A stretch of DNA of 64,000 nucleotides from Curtobacterium sp. 'Ferrero' (GCF_002412165.1 NZ_NXIA01000012.1:21626-85625); one strand, 5' to 3'. Numbered from the stretch's first letter, positions 23,766-32,509 are shown. Numbers and translations are program-made. The notes: generated by a model from the letters alone, not told the origin.

Positions 23766-23777
23766 GGCGACAGCATA
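23751..23777. promoter_or_regulatory. Two face-to-face leaderless promoters with overlapping start codons
   Basis: The tetranucleotide CATG at 23763-23766 holds both start codons: leftward ATG at 23765-23763 and rightward ATG at 23764-23766. The rightward -10 TACGAT (23751-23756) lies inside the regulator's codons, and the leftward -10 TATGCT (complement of 23772-23777) lies inside the acetyltransferase's codons. There is no intergenic DNA at all. Confidence 0.65.
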
Positions 23778-24291
23778 TGCGACGAACGGAACGGGCCCGG
23801 TGACCGTCCGCGACTGCGAACCGCGGGACCTCGACGTCGTCCACGCGCTGCACGTCGACGCCGTCCTGCACACGACGGCCATCTGGCAGGAGGAGCCGCA
23901 CCCGCGCTCGTGGTTCGACGGCTGGCTCGCCGAGCGCCGGGCGGCCGGACTCCCGGTGCTCGTCGCCGAGGTCGACGGGGCGGTCGCGGGCTACGTGACC
24001 TACAGCGCGTTCCGGCCGCACGAGGGGTACCGGCACACGGTCGAGCACAGCGTCTACGTCGTCCCCGCGTTCCGGGGTCGGGGCATCGCCCGGACGCTCA
24101 TGGACGCGCTGGTGGCGCACGCCCGGGCAGCCGGGATGCACGTCATGATGGCGGGCATCTGCTCGTCGAACACGGGGTCGATCGCGCTGCACGAGCGGCT
24201 CGGGTTCGTCACCGTCGGTGTCCTGCCGGAGGTCGGGCGGAAGTTCGACCGGTGGCTCGACCTCACGCTCATGCAGTTGCGCTTGGGCTGA
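23764..24291 (+). CDS. GNAT acetyltransferase, phosphinothricin-acetyltransferase-like (175 aa)
   Basis: The acetyl-CoA binding block is HSVYVVPAFRGRGIARTLMDALV (about residues 96-118), and the ending (CSSNTGSIALHERLGFVTVGVLPEVGRKFDRWLDLTLMQ) is characteristic of the Pat/YncA group, which acetylates phosphinothricin, methionine sulfone or related amines. The real substrate is unknown. TACGAT lies seven bases before the ATG, so no ribosome binding site is expected. The neighbouring XRE-cupin protein is the probable regulator. Confidence 0.9.
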   Translation: MATAYATNGTGPVTVRDCEPRDLDVVHALHVDAVLHTTAIWQEEPHPRSWFDGWLAERRAAGLPVLVAEVDGAVAGYVTYSAFRPHEGYRHTVEHSVYVVPAFRGRGIARTLMDALVAHARAAGMHVMMAGICSSNTGSIALHERLGFVTVGVLPEVGRKFDRWLDLTLMQLRLG

Positions 24292-24308
24292 GCTCGCAAC
24301 ATCGCCGG

Positions 24309-25367
24309 TCACTCGTCGCCGGGCAGCGGGACCTCGATCGGTGGCGGTGACGGTCGGAACGCCGGAGCGGTGTCGCCGTGTGCAAGCGGACGATGCGTGG
24401 CGAACCACTCCCAGGCGACCACTTCCTCGGCCTCCGCCTGGCTCTCCGCGAGACACTCGTTGCACCGCGTGTGCCAGCCCTCGTCGTCTTGCCACCGGTG
24501 CGGGTGTCCCTTCGGTACCCAATCCGGCGACCACTTGACCTCGAAGGCGTACGCGATCTCGGCGGCGATCCCCCACGCCACGCTCTTGAGCGTCTTCTCG
24601 TCGATGCCGGCGTCCCACGTGAGCTGGCCGTACCGGAGCTCGGTGAAGACGTTGTCCGCGAGCAGTGCGTGGTTCTTGTCGTCCCATTCGTCACTCGAGG
24701 AGCGCACGACGACCGCGGGCTCGCTCGGGGTCGGGGTCGGTCCGGCATCGAGCGCATGGTCGTCCTCGGCGGGCTCGGCACTGTGCGTGCGCGCGTACCG
24801 TTCGCCGTCCGTCGTGTTCATCAACCACACCGAGTTCGCGAGGTCATCGTCCGGCTCAGCGACACCGGGTGCTGTGACGTAGCGACTCCGCACCGTCGCG
24901 ATCCGGTCCGCGCTGCTGCGCTCGGGTTCGACGAATGCGAGCTCTGAGCCGGCGCGGACGAACATCCCGCTCGTCAGGAGGCCCCGACGAATGCCGACCT
25001 CGACGGTCCGTAGCGCCATCGCCCGGGCTCGGGCACCGTCGGGCTCGTGGTCGGTCCGCGCCATGCGGTGCAGCGCGCGGAGGTCGGTCGCGCACCCGTT
25101 CCGGTTGAACTCCGTGAGTCCGAGGAGCAGCTGTTCTTCGGGCGTCCGGGGCGCTGGCTCGTTGCTCGGTGGCAACCCACCGTCGCGCCGGACGCTGCGC
25201 CGCTGCACCCGGGGATCCTCGGCGTCGACGGGAGGGACGACATCGATGTACGCCTCGTGTCCCGGAAGCGGCTCCCGCATCGCCGCGATCGAGCCGTCGG
25301 GCATCTCGCGGACTTCCTGCGCTGGGAAGGGGACGTACTCGAGGCCTGCTTCAGACAACGATCTCAT
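24309..25367 (-). CDS. Hypothetical acidic protein of the toxin-like locus (352 aa)
   Basis: Soluble and acidic, with no signal peptide. A His/Trp-rich segment with two cysteines (HRWQDDEGWHTRCNECLAE, about residues 298-316) may bind metal, and the protein ends with a Pro-rich tail. I do not recognise a family. The ATG at 25367 lies inside the end of the upstream gene (17 base overlap), so the two are translated together. As the last gene after a toxin-like protein it could be an immunity or accessory protein; this is inference. Confidence 0.6.
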   Translation of the reverse strand: MRSLSEAGLEYVPFPAQEVREMPDGSIAAMREPLPGHEAYIDVVPPVDAEDPRVQRRSVRRDGGLPPSNEPAPRTPEEQLLLGLTEFNRNGCATDLRALHRMARTDHEPDGARARAMALRTVEVGIRRGLLTSGMFVRAGSELAFVEPERSSADRIATVRSRYVTAPGVAEPDDDLANSVWLMNTTDGERYARTHSAEPAEDDHALDAGPTPTPSEPAVVVRSSSDEWDDKNHALLADNVFTELRYGQLTWDAGIDEKTLKSVAWGIAAEIAYAFEVKWSPDWVPKGHPHRWQDDEGWHTRCNECLAESQAEAEEVVAWEWFATHRPLAHGDTAPAFRPSPPPIEVPLPGDE

Positions 25368-25806
25368 CCCCGTGCGGCTCGACGACGTTGCCGTCTGCGT
25401 CCCAGATCCCTTCGAAGTAATGGCCCACGTGTGCATCCGGATCGAGGCCCGCTGCTCTGCGGCGGACCCGCTCGGCCTCGTAGAGAGCCATCCCTCGAGG
25501 GGTATCGGTCGCGAAGACGTTCCAGAGGGTGCCGGTCGTGCCGTATCTCTCGTGAGCTCGCTCGAGACGTTCCGTCACCGACCCTTCCCAGTTCGACCAC
25601 CTCCCCCGACCATCCTCGTCGGGTTCGAGCGACCCGAGTCCCATGATGTCCTGCTCGACCGATGCCCGGATGTAGCCGAGGACACGGGAGCGCGTTGTCG
25701 CGTCGTCCTCGCCGGTACGTGATGCAAGCGTCGTGTGCCACCCGTGGAGGTCCGTGCCGAGACCGTCTGCGACATCGGCGAGAAGTTGGTAGGTCAGTTG
25801 GTTCAT
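25351..25806 (-). CDS. Hypothetical acidic protein, candidate immunity protein (151 aa)
   Basis: A small acidic soluble protein without membrane segments. It begins with a helical region (MNQLTYQLLADVADGLG) and has several Trp and Gly residues in the middle (RGRWSNWEG). GGAAGG lies about five bases before the ATG. It stands directly after the split toxin-like gene, the position usually taken by immunity genes. No family is recognised. Confidence 0.62.
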   Translation of the reverse strand: MNQLTYQLLADVADGLGTDLHGWHTTLASRTGEDDATTRSRVLGYIRASVEQDIMGLGSLEPDEDGRGRWSNWEGSVTERLERAHERYGTTGTLWNVFATDTPRGMALYEAERVRRRAAGLDPDAHVGHYFEGIWDADGNVVEPHGDEIVV

Positions 25807-25867
25807 TGAGCGCCTTCCAGTGGTTCGTGTGGACCCGATGCCTCCCAACCCTGCCGGGTCTCCAAGT

Positions 25868-27087
25868 TCATCCGTATCCCTCTGGATGTGCGTCGTTCGG
25901 AAGATCGTGGGGATCAGACCCCTTCGGCATGTGCACTTTGACCGGCTTGACTCCGTCGCGTTGCACCTCGACCACAGGGCCGCCAGATTTGCTGTCCCGC
26001 CGGTACTGGACACGCGTTCCGTCCGGCAGGACGACGGCGATGCGATCCGGCGTCGAGTCTGCAGTGGCTCGTCCACCGCGACTCAGTTCCCGCCAGGCTT
26101 GCACGACATGCTCGGGCGTGTCGACCACGCGATGGGGCGGGCTGTCTCCGGGCCGGCCGATCGCGCCGATCGTTCTGTCAGCTTCCGCGCCCGTCATCGG
26201 CCCGACGGCATCGGTCATGATGCCAGCACCACCCGCGACCTCGCGCGGCTTGCCGGTGAGCGGATCGTGCGTCCACGCCCAGGCGTCCCGGTCGGCCTGC
26301 GCCATCCGCTGCCGCATGACTTCGGCAGGCGTCTGCTGCTTCGCGTCGCCGCTCAGACCGAAGAGGATGCCGAGCAGTCCGAGCGCGCTCAGCCCCCCCC
26401 GGCCGCAGAACCGCTCCCCGCGGCGGTCCCGCCCGCAGCGCCGAGCCACGGCCACGGGAACTGGAACGGTGTCGACGGGAATCCTGGGAGCGGTGCCGGT
26501 GCCACCAGGCTCGCGGTCCGGACGTCGGTCCCGTCCGTCGCGAGCCCCGACGTCGACTCGCCGCCGGAGATCGCGCGGATCCGGCGGGCCAGTTCTCGCT
26601 GCCAAGCCCGCCCCTGCTCGTTCCAGGCGGCCACAGCGGTCCGGATTGCGGCGTCCTCGACGGCGAGCGCGGGCACCTGCTCCCACGGCGTGGGACTGGT
26701 GGGCGGCTCCGGGAGCGCGGCATCGTGCCGCGCGACGGCTGCGTCCAGACCCCTGGCGAAGGTGGAGATCCGTTCGGCGACCGCAGCGCGGCTGGTGCGG
26801 AACTCCGCGAACTCGAAGGATGCCGCATCCAGGAGTCGGTGCAGTCGTCGGACGCTGTCGGCGAGCTCGTCGGCGACGCTCGTCGAGCGGTGCGTCATCG
26901 CCGGCATCGCATCCCTCACACCGGGCATCTCGAACACCGCCGGCATCGCCGACCAAGCCCGGTCACCGTCGGAAGCGGACGCGTGGACATTCTCCGCGAC
27001 GTCACGGAGCGACGCTGCGGCCGCGACGACCGACGCCATGTCCAGTCGGATCTCGTCGAGCGCGTCCACCGCGATGATCGCGGTCAA
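25868..27087 (-). pseudogene. Type VII-like/polymorphic-toxin-like gene split at a G8 tract
   Basis: Two open frames join at a run of eight G on the coding strand (26400-26393). The N-terminal part (27087 to the TGA at 26389, about 232 aa) is helical and resembles ESX/LXG-type secretion modules, ending in a Gly/Ala/Ser-rich linker. The second frame resumes at the tract with a hydrophobic GLSALGLLGILFGL segment and continues to 25868. Its tail contains LTGKPREVAGGAGI, then LPDGTRVQYR and SGGPVVEV, a layout I associate with toxin tips, though I cannot name the family. One more G, or a -1 slip on the tract, gives a continuous protein of about 405 aa. Phase variation, programmed frameshift, true mutation and sequencing error remain possible. 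The start is probably TTG 27087 (overlapping the upstream stop) or GTG 27069. Confidence 0.6.
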
Positions 27088-27389
27088 CGGCGTGCCGCCT
27101 GCGACGTCCGGCTCGCCATCCGCGCGTCGGCTTCGTCGACGGCCGCGAGTGCGACGACTCCGACAGCACTGACGGCCTGCAGGTGCGTCCCGACCCGCTC
27201 CGCGGTGGCCGCTCGCTCCACAGCGAACGACGCGAGCGCCGCGGCGACCTCGGGCGATCCCCCAGCAGCGGTCACGAGTGCGTCGAGCGCACCGCACATC
27301 CCTGCCGCGTGCTCGGCGACTTCGGCCGCGGCAACGCGCACGTCCGCGACCGTCCGGTCGCACTCCCCATGGTCAACGCGGTACGACAC
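27084..27389 (-). CDS. WXG100-sized helical protein of the toxin-like locus (101 aa)
   Basis: The product is almost wholly alpha-helical and Ala-rich (DVRVAAAEVAEHAAGMCGALDALV, then EVAAALASFAVERAATAERVGTHLQAVSAVG), the size and composition of WXG100/ESX-like or DUF6507-like partners of secreted toxins, though no WXG motif is present. The GTG at 27389 is inferred from where helical coding sequence begins; the frame is open for 28 further codons upstream. Its stop overlaps the next gene's probable TTG start. Confidence 0.58.
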   Translation of the reverse strand: MSYRVDHGECDRTVADVRVAAAEVAEHAAGMCGALDALVTAAGGSPEVAAALASFAVERAATAERVGTHLQAVSAVGVVALAAVDEADARMASRTSQAARR

Positions 27390-27442
27390 CCCATCGAGAT
27401 CCCCATCCCCTGATACTTCACCGGACGGAAGCGACCGTAGCA

Positions 27443-27484
27443 GGACGGGAGGCGCGGTGCCAGCCCGCACCACGCCTCCCGTCC
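27443..27484 (-). terminator. Hairpin terminator, GGAGGC type
   Basis: The 18-base arms 27443-27460 (beginning GGACGGGAGGCG) and 27467-27484 (ending CGCCTCCCGTCC) pair with one mismatch around a 6 base loop. On the minus strand it lies before the DsbA-like stop in map order but after the toxin locus start, so it most likely insulates the two units. Confidence 0.55.
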
Positions 27485-27500
27485 GACAGCGACAGCTGTC

Positions 27501-28142
27501 TCAGGCGGTGGTGTCGAAGATCGGGCCGACCGTGCGGGAGCGCTTCAGCTCGAAGAAGCCCGGGTACTTCGCGACGGCGACGACGCCGTCCCAGAGGTCG
27601 AGGGCCTCCTGGCCCTTCGGCGCCGGCGAGATGACGGGTCCGAAGAACGCGGTGCCTTCGACGGCGATCACCGGCGTGCCGACGTCCTGGCCGACGCGCT
27701 CGATGCCGTCCTGGTGGCTCGCGCGCACGGCCTGGTCGACCTCGTCGGTCCAGGCGTACTCGACGAGGTCGGCGTCGAGGTCGAGCTCGGCGAGGACCGC
27801 GGGGACGACCTGCTCCGGGTCCGACTCCTGCCGATGTTGGATGTGCTCGCCGAGCGCGTCGTACAGCGGCTTGACGACCTGGTCGCCGTGCCGGAGTCGT
27901 GCCGCGGTGACGATCCGCGGGTACACCTGGCCAGCGGTGAGCCGCTCGCGGTAGCTCTCCGGGACGTCCTGGTGCTCGTTGAGCACGAACAGGCTCATCA
28001 CGTGCCAGGTCACGTCGATCGGGCGCTGGCGCTCGACCTCGCCGACCCAGCGGCTCGTCATCCAGGCCCAGGGGCAGTTCGGGTCGAACCAGAAGTCCAC
28101 AGCGGTGCGTTCGGTCGTCTTGTCCACAGTCGTGTCGGTCAC
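27501..28142 (-). CDS. DsbA-family protein, mycothiol-dependent nitroreductase-like (213 aa)
   Basis: The fold and the opening FWFDPNCPWAWMTSRW match the Rv2466c group of actinobacterial thioredoxin-fold enzymes, which use mycothiol. The active site here is C23-P-W-A: the second cysteine of CPWC is replaced by Ala, so it would act through a single thiol. The C-terminal GTPVIAVEGTAFFGPV contains the cis-proline loop. TACGCT lies seven bases before the GTG, which supports a leaderless start at 28142. Confidence 0.87.
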   Translation of the reverse strand: MTDTTVDKTTERTAVDFWFDPNCPWAWMTSRWVGEVERQRPIDVTWHVMSLFVLNEHQDVPESYRERLTAGQVYPRIVTAARLRHGDQVVKPLYDALGEHIQHRQESDPEQVVPAVLAELDLDADLVEYAWTDEVDQAVRASHQDGIERVGQDVGTPVIAVEGTAFFGPVISPAPKGQEALDLWDGVVAVAKYPGFFELKRSRTVGPIFDTTA

Positions 28143-28269
28143 GGGTGCGAGCGTACGCGCGCTCGCTAGGCTGGACTCGACCGTCCCGCCGGTGCACGAC
28201 GCCGTGCCGGGACCACCCCTCGCACGCGGACAACGACCGTCCGCGTCCCCAGTGGAAGTTGGAGCGTCC

Positions 28270-30810
28270 GTGCCCGGAGAGAACCTCACCCGAATCGAAG
28301 CCCAGGAACGCGCCGCGATCGTCGACGTGCAGTCGTACGACGTGGAACTCGACCTCACCCGCGGCGCCGAGACCTTCGGCAGCACCACCCGCGTGCGGTT
28401 CACCGCGACGGCCGGGGCCTCGACCTTCATCGACGCGATCACGAAGACCGTGCACTCCGTCACGCTGAACGGCACCGCGCTCGACGTCGACGCGGTGGCC
28501 GACGGCGTGCGGATCCAACTCGACGGGCTGCAGGAGCAGAACGAGCTCGTCGTCGTCGCCGACGCGCTGTACACGAACACGGGCGAGGGCCTGCACCGCT
28601 TCGTGGACCCGGTCGACGACGAGGTGTACCTGTACTCCCAGTTCGAGGTGCCGGACTCGCGGCGCATGTTCGCCGTGTTCGAGCAGCCGGACCTCAAGGC
28701 CGAGTTCTCGTTCACCGTCACGGCGCCGGCCCGGTGGCAGGTCGTCTCGAACGCCCCCACCCCTGAGCCGCACGTCGACGGCGACGTCGCCACGTGGTCG
28801 TTCGCGCCGACCGCCCGGATCTCGAGCTACATCACGGCGCTGATCGCCGGCCCGTACGAGGTCGTGCGTGACGAGCTGACGAGCCGTGACGGCCGGACGA
28901 TCCCGCTCGGGGTCTTCGCCCGCAAGTCGCTCGCCGAGTACCTCGACCCGGAGTACGTGTTCGAGACCACCAGGAAGGGCTTCGCGTACTTCGAGGAGAA
29001 GTTCGACGTCCCGTACCCGTTCGAGAAGTACGACCAGCTGTTCGTGCCCGAGTTCAACGCGGGCGCGATGGAGAACGCCGGCGCGGTGACGTTCACCGAG
29101 ACCTACGTGTTCCGCTCGAAGGTGACCGACGCGATCAAGGAGCGCCGGGTCGTCACGATCCTGCACGAGCTCGCGCACATGTGGTTCGGCGACCTCGTCA
29201 CGATGAAGTGGTGGAACGACCTGTGGCTCAACGAGTCCTTCGCGGAGTGGGCGTCCACGATCGCGACGGCCGAGGCCACCGAGTGGACCGAGGCGTGGAC
29301 GACCTTCCAGGCCATGGAGAAGTCGTGGGCCTACCGGCAGGACCAGCTGCCCTCGACGCACCCGATCGTCGCGACGATCAACGACCTCGAGGACGTCCAG
29401 GTCAACTTCGACGGCATCACCTACGCCAAGGGCGGCTCGGTCCTCAAGCAGCTCGTCGCGTGGGTCGGCATCGACGCGTTCTTCGCCGGTGTCTCCGCGT
29501 ACTTCAAGAAGCACCACCACTCGAACACCGAGCTGCGCGACCTGCTCGTCGAGCTCGAGTCCACCAGCGGCCGCGACCTCTCGGAGTGGTCGAAGCTCTG
29601 GCTGGAGACCGCCGGGGTGAACACGCTCCGCCCGGAGTTCGACGTCGACGCGGACGGCACGATCACCTCGTTCGCGGTGCTGCAGGAGGCGCCGTCCGAC
29701 TACCCGACCCTGCGCCCGCACCGCCTGGCGATCGGCGTCTACGCGGCGGCCGACGGTGGCAAGCTCGAGCGCACCCACCGCGTCGAGATCGACGTCGACG
29801 GCGCCCGCACCGACGTCCCGGAGCTCGTCGGCGTCCACCGGGGCGACCTCGTCCTGCTCAACGACGACGACCTCGCCTACGCGAAGATCCGCCTCGACGA
29901 GCAGTCGCGCCAGACCGCGATCGCGCACCTCGCCGACATCGCGAACCCGCTCGCGCGCTCGATCGTGTGGGGTGCCATCTGGGACGCCACCCGTGACGCC
30001 GAGGCCCCCGCGAGCGACTACGTGCGGCTCGTGCTCGGCAACATCGCCACCGAGACCGAGTCCACGACCATCCGCACGACCCTGTCGCAGCTGCTCCTCA
30101 CGGCGCGGAACTACGTCGCGCCGGCGAAGGCCGAGGCGACGATCCAGCAGGTCGGCGACGCGCTCTGGACCCTCGCGACCGAGGCCGAGGCGGGCTCCGA
30201 CGCGCAGTTCCAGTTCGTGAAGTTCTTCGCGCAGATCCCGTCGACGCCGGAGCACGTGGCGACGCTGCGGGGGCTCCGCGACGGCTCGGTCACGCTCGAC
30301 GGGCTCGAGATCGACACCGACCTGCGCTGGGAGCTGCTCGAGGGCCTCGTGCTCGCCGGCGCCGCGGACGGATCCGACGTCGACACCGAGCTCGCCGCCG
30401 ACCGCACCGCGTCGGGCGAGCAGGCCGCGGCCCGGGCCCGTGCGGCGATCCCCACGGCCGAGGGCAAGCTCGCCGCGTTCTCGTCGCTCGTCGACTCGGA
30501 CGCGCTGCCGAACGCCATCGTGCGCCAGACCACGGTCGGGTTCCAGCACGTGAACAGCCCGGTCGTGCTCGAGGGGCTCGTCCCGGAGTACTTCGACGTG
30601 CTGACCCGCATCTGGGCCGAGCGCAGCTACCACATGGCCGACACGATCGTCACCGGGCTCTACCCGGCGCCGCTCGCCTCGGCCGAGCTGCGCGACGCCG
30701 CTCGTGCGTGGCTCGAGGCGCACCCGGAGACGCCGGCGCTGCGGCGCATCGTGACCGAGAACCTGGCGGGCACGGAGCGGGCGCTCCGCGTCCAGGCCGC
30801 GGACGCCTGA
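28270..30810 (+). CDS. pepN: Aminopeptidase N (846 aa)
   Basis: A cytoplasmic M1 zinc metallopeptidase that removes N-terminal residues from peptides. GAMENAG (264-270 region) binds the substrate N-terminus, HELAH at 299-303 with Glu322 forms the zinc site, and the helical C-terminal domain ends at the normal length for actinobacterial PepN. The GTG at 28270 is preceded by GGAAGTTGGAG; translation from it gives MPGENLTRIEAQERA, the usual start in this group. Confidence 0.96.
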   Translation: MPGENLTRIEAQERAAIVDVQSYDVELDLTRGAETFGSTTRVRFTATAGASTFIDAITKTVHSVTLNGTALDVDAVADGVRIQLDGLQEQNELVVVADALYTNTGEGLHRFVDPVDDEVYLYSQFEVPDSRRMFAVFEQPDLKAEFSFTVTAPARWQVVSNAPTPEPHVDGDVATWSFAPTARISSYITALIAGPYEVVRDELTSRDGRTIPLGVFARKSLAEYLDPEYVFETTRKGFAYFEEKFDVPYPFEKYDQLFVPEFNAGAMENAGAVTFTETYVFRSKVTDAIKERRVVTILHELAHMWFGDLVTMKWWNDLWLNESFAEWASTIATAEATEWTEAWTTFQAMEKSWAYRQDQLPSTHPIVATINDLEDVQVNFDGITYAKGGSVLKQLVAWVGIDAFFAGVSAYFKKHHHSNTELRDLLVELESTSGRDLSEWSKLWLETAGVNTLRPEFDVDADGTITSFAVLQEAPSDYPTLRPHRLAIGVYAAADGGKLERTHRVEIDVDGARTDVPELVGVHRGDLVLLNDDDLAYAKIRLDEQSRQTAIAHLADIANPLARSIVWGAIWDATRDAEAPASDYVRLVLGNIATETESTTIRTTLSQLLLTARNYVAPAKAEATIQQVGDALWTLATEAEAGSDAQFQFVKFFAQIPSTPEHVATLRGLRDGSVTLDGLEIDTDLRWELLEGLVLAGAADGSDVDTELAADRTASGEQAAARARAAIPTAEGKLAAFSSLVDSDALPNAIVRQTTVGFQHVNSPVVLEGLVPEYFDVLTRIWAERSYHMADTIVTGLYPAPLASAELRDAARAWLEAHPETPALRRIVTENLAGTERALRVQAADA

Positions 30811-30883
30811 GCCTCGTTGATCGCAGGCGGGGCCGTGCCGTTCCTCAGCGGACGCCATGGCCCCGCCCTCTAGCATCGGCCGG

Positions 30884-31942
30884 ATGATGTTGTTGGCTGC
30901 AGGGACCGACGAGACCTCCAAGTGGATCTCGAACAACTTCACCGAGTTCGTGACGACCTGGCGGATACCGATCGTCATCGTCGTCACGATCCTCGCGGCG
31001 ATCATCGTGCGGTTGATCCTCCGCCACTCGATCAAGGGCGTCGTCGACCGGGTCGTCACCGGGGTCAAGCGCCGCCAGGGCAGCGAGGACACCCAGGCGC
31101 TCATCGCCTCCCCCGTGCAGGCGGCGCGTGTCGTGCAACGCACGCGAACCCTCGGGAGCGTCCTCGAGAACCTGGCGACCGTCGTCGTCGTGATCGTCGC
31201 ACTCGCGGTCATCATCCCGCAGGTGCTGCCGAACGCCGCTGTCGGCATCGTCGGGGGCGCGTCCCTCGTCGCGGCCGGTCTCGCCGTCGGCGCGCAGAGC
31301 ATCGTCCGCGACCTGCTGTCCGGGATCTTCATGCTCCTCGAGGACCAGGCCGGCGTCGGCGACGTCGTCGACACCGGCCAGGCCACGGGCGTCGTCGAGA
31401 ACGTCGGCCTACGGGTCATGCAGATCCGGGACGTCAACGGCATCCTCTGGTTCGTGCCGAACGGGCAGATCCTCCGCGTCGGCAACCTCTCCCAGGGGTG
31501 GTCCCGCGTCCTGGTGGACATCACCGTGCCCTACGACACCGACATCGACGCCGTGCAGGATGCCCTGCTCCGGGCCGCGGTCACGATGTCCCAGGAGCCG
31601 CGCTGGCGGCAGCGGATCGTCGAGAAGCCCGAGATCTGGGGCCTGCAGTCCGTCTCCGACGGCGGCATGGTGTTCCGCCTCGTCGTGAAGACCCGCGCGT
31701 CCGAACTGGACGTCGTCGGCCGCGAGCTCCGCATCCGGCTGAAGCGCGCCGTCGACGAGCTCGGCGTGACCCTCCCCGCGATGGCGATGGTGATGCCGGC
31801 CGGCTGGGAGAACGCCACCTCCATCAACGGGTTGCGGTCCGTACGCACGCAGCCGACGCCCGCGCCCACCAAGTCGCGGAAGCCGAAGCGCAACCTGCTC
31901 GGCCAGCCGATCACCACCGACGACACCGAGGACCGCCGATGA
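30884..31942 (+). CDS. Mechanosensitive ion channel, MscS family (352 aa)
   Basis: The membrane part has a first helix at about residues 25-47, more helices near 90-140, and the pore-lining Gly/Ala-rich helix (VGIVGGASLVAAGLAVGAQSIVRDLLSGIFMLLEDQ). The beta domain follows (VGDVVDTGQATGVVENVGLR). It releases solutes on osmotic downshock. TAGCAT lies seven bases before the ATG at 30884, so the transcript is probably leaderless. The globin gene overlaps its stop. Confidence 0.93.
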   Translation: MMLLAAGTDETSKWISNNFTEFVTTWRIPIVIVVTILAAIIVRLILRHSIKGVVDRVVTGVKRRQGSEDTQALIASPVQAARVVQRTRTLGSVLENLATVVVVIVALAVIIPQVLPNAAVGIVGGASLVAAGLAVGAQSIVRDLLSGIFMLLEDQAGVGDVVDTGQATGVVENVGLRVMQIRDVNGILWFVPNGQILRVGNLSQGWSRVLVDITVPYDTDIDAVQDALLRAAVTMSQEPRWRQRIVEKPEIWGLQSVSDGGMVFRLVVKTRASELDVVGRELRIRLKRAVDELGVTLPAMAMVMPAGWENATSINGLRSVRTQPTPAPTKSRKPKRNLLGQPITTDDTEDRR

Positions 31943-32409
31943 CCGACGACACCGCACCCGCCGACGTCCCGACGCCGGGCACCGTGCCCGGGCAGCCGAT
32001 CACCCTGCGTGTGGGCGCGCAGGGCGTCTCGGCGACCGGTTCGCTGTACGACCGCATCGGCGGTGCACCGACCTTCGATCGACTCGTCCGCCGCTTCTAC
32101 GAGGGCGTGCGACAGGACGACGTGATCTGGCCGATGTACCCTGCCGACGACCTCGAGGGCGCGGTCTGGCGGCTCTCCGCGTTCCTGCAGCAGTACTGGG
32201 GCGGACCGACCACCTACAGCGAGGAGCGCGGCCACCCCCGGCTCCGGATGCGGCACCACCCGTTCCGGATCACGCCCGACGCGCGTGAGCGGTGGCTCCA
32301 CCACATGCGGGACGCCGTCGAGTCACTCGGACTCGCGCCCCTCGACGAGGCCGAGCTCTGGGGCTACCTCGACCGCGCGGCGCACGCCATGACGAACACC
32401 TTCGACTGA
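31939..32409 (+). CDS. glbO: Group II truncated haemoglobin, GlbO-like (156 aa)
   Basis: After a 35-residue N-terminal extension the globin fold begins at SLYDRIGGAPTFDRLVRRFYEGVRQDD. YWGGPTTYSEERGHPRLRMRHHPFRI contains the proximal-His region and the Trp of group II globins (TrHbO). ATGA overlap with the MscS-type gene shows translational coupling. The role is probably oxygen or reactive-species handling; the extension is longer than in mycobacterial GlbO. Confidence 0.93.
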   Translation: MTDDTAPADVPTPGTVPGQPITLRVGAQGVSATGSLYDRIGGAPTFDRLVRRFYEGVRQDDVIWPMYPADDLEGAVWRLSAFLQQYWGGPTTYSEERGHPRLRMRHHPFRITPDARERWLHHMRDAVESLGLAPLDEAELWGYLDRAAHAMTNTFD

Positions 32410-32430
32410 CGGTCGTCGCGCAGCCGCGCC

Positions 32431-32482
32431 GTGACGGACGGGAGGCCCGTGGCGGCGCCGCCACGGGCCTCCCGTCCGTCAC
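32431..32482. terminator. Perfect 52 bp palindromic terminator
   Basis: All 26 base pairs match with no loop between arms. It begins GTGACGGACGGGAGGCCCG and its centre is GGCGGC/GCCGCC. It lies between converging genes and can stop both transcripts. The GGAGGCC core recurs in other terminators of this window. Confidence 0.8.
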
Positions 32483-32509
32483 CGGCTCGTCCCTGCGCCG
32501 GTGGCGGCG

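Noticed and set aside
24309..27389. Prophage or integrated element
   Set aside because: No integrase, attachment repeats or phage structural genes are visible; the base composition is only slightly less GC-rich than its neighbours.
27418..31524. A 1368-codon minus-strand frame over pepN
   Set aside because: It is the antisense shadow of pepN with Arg/Asp/Val-rich random composition; pepN itself has all catalytic motifs.
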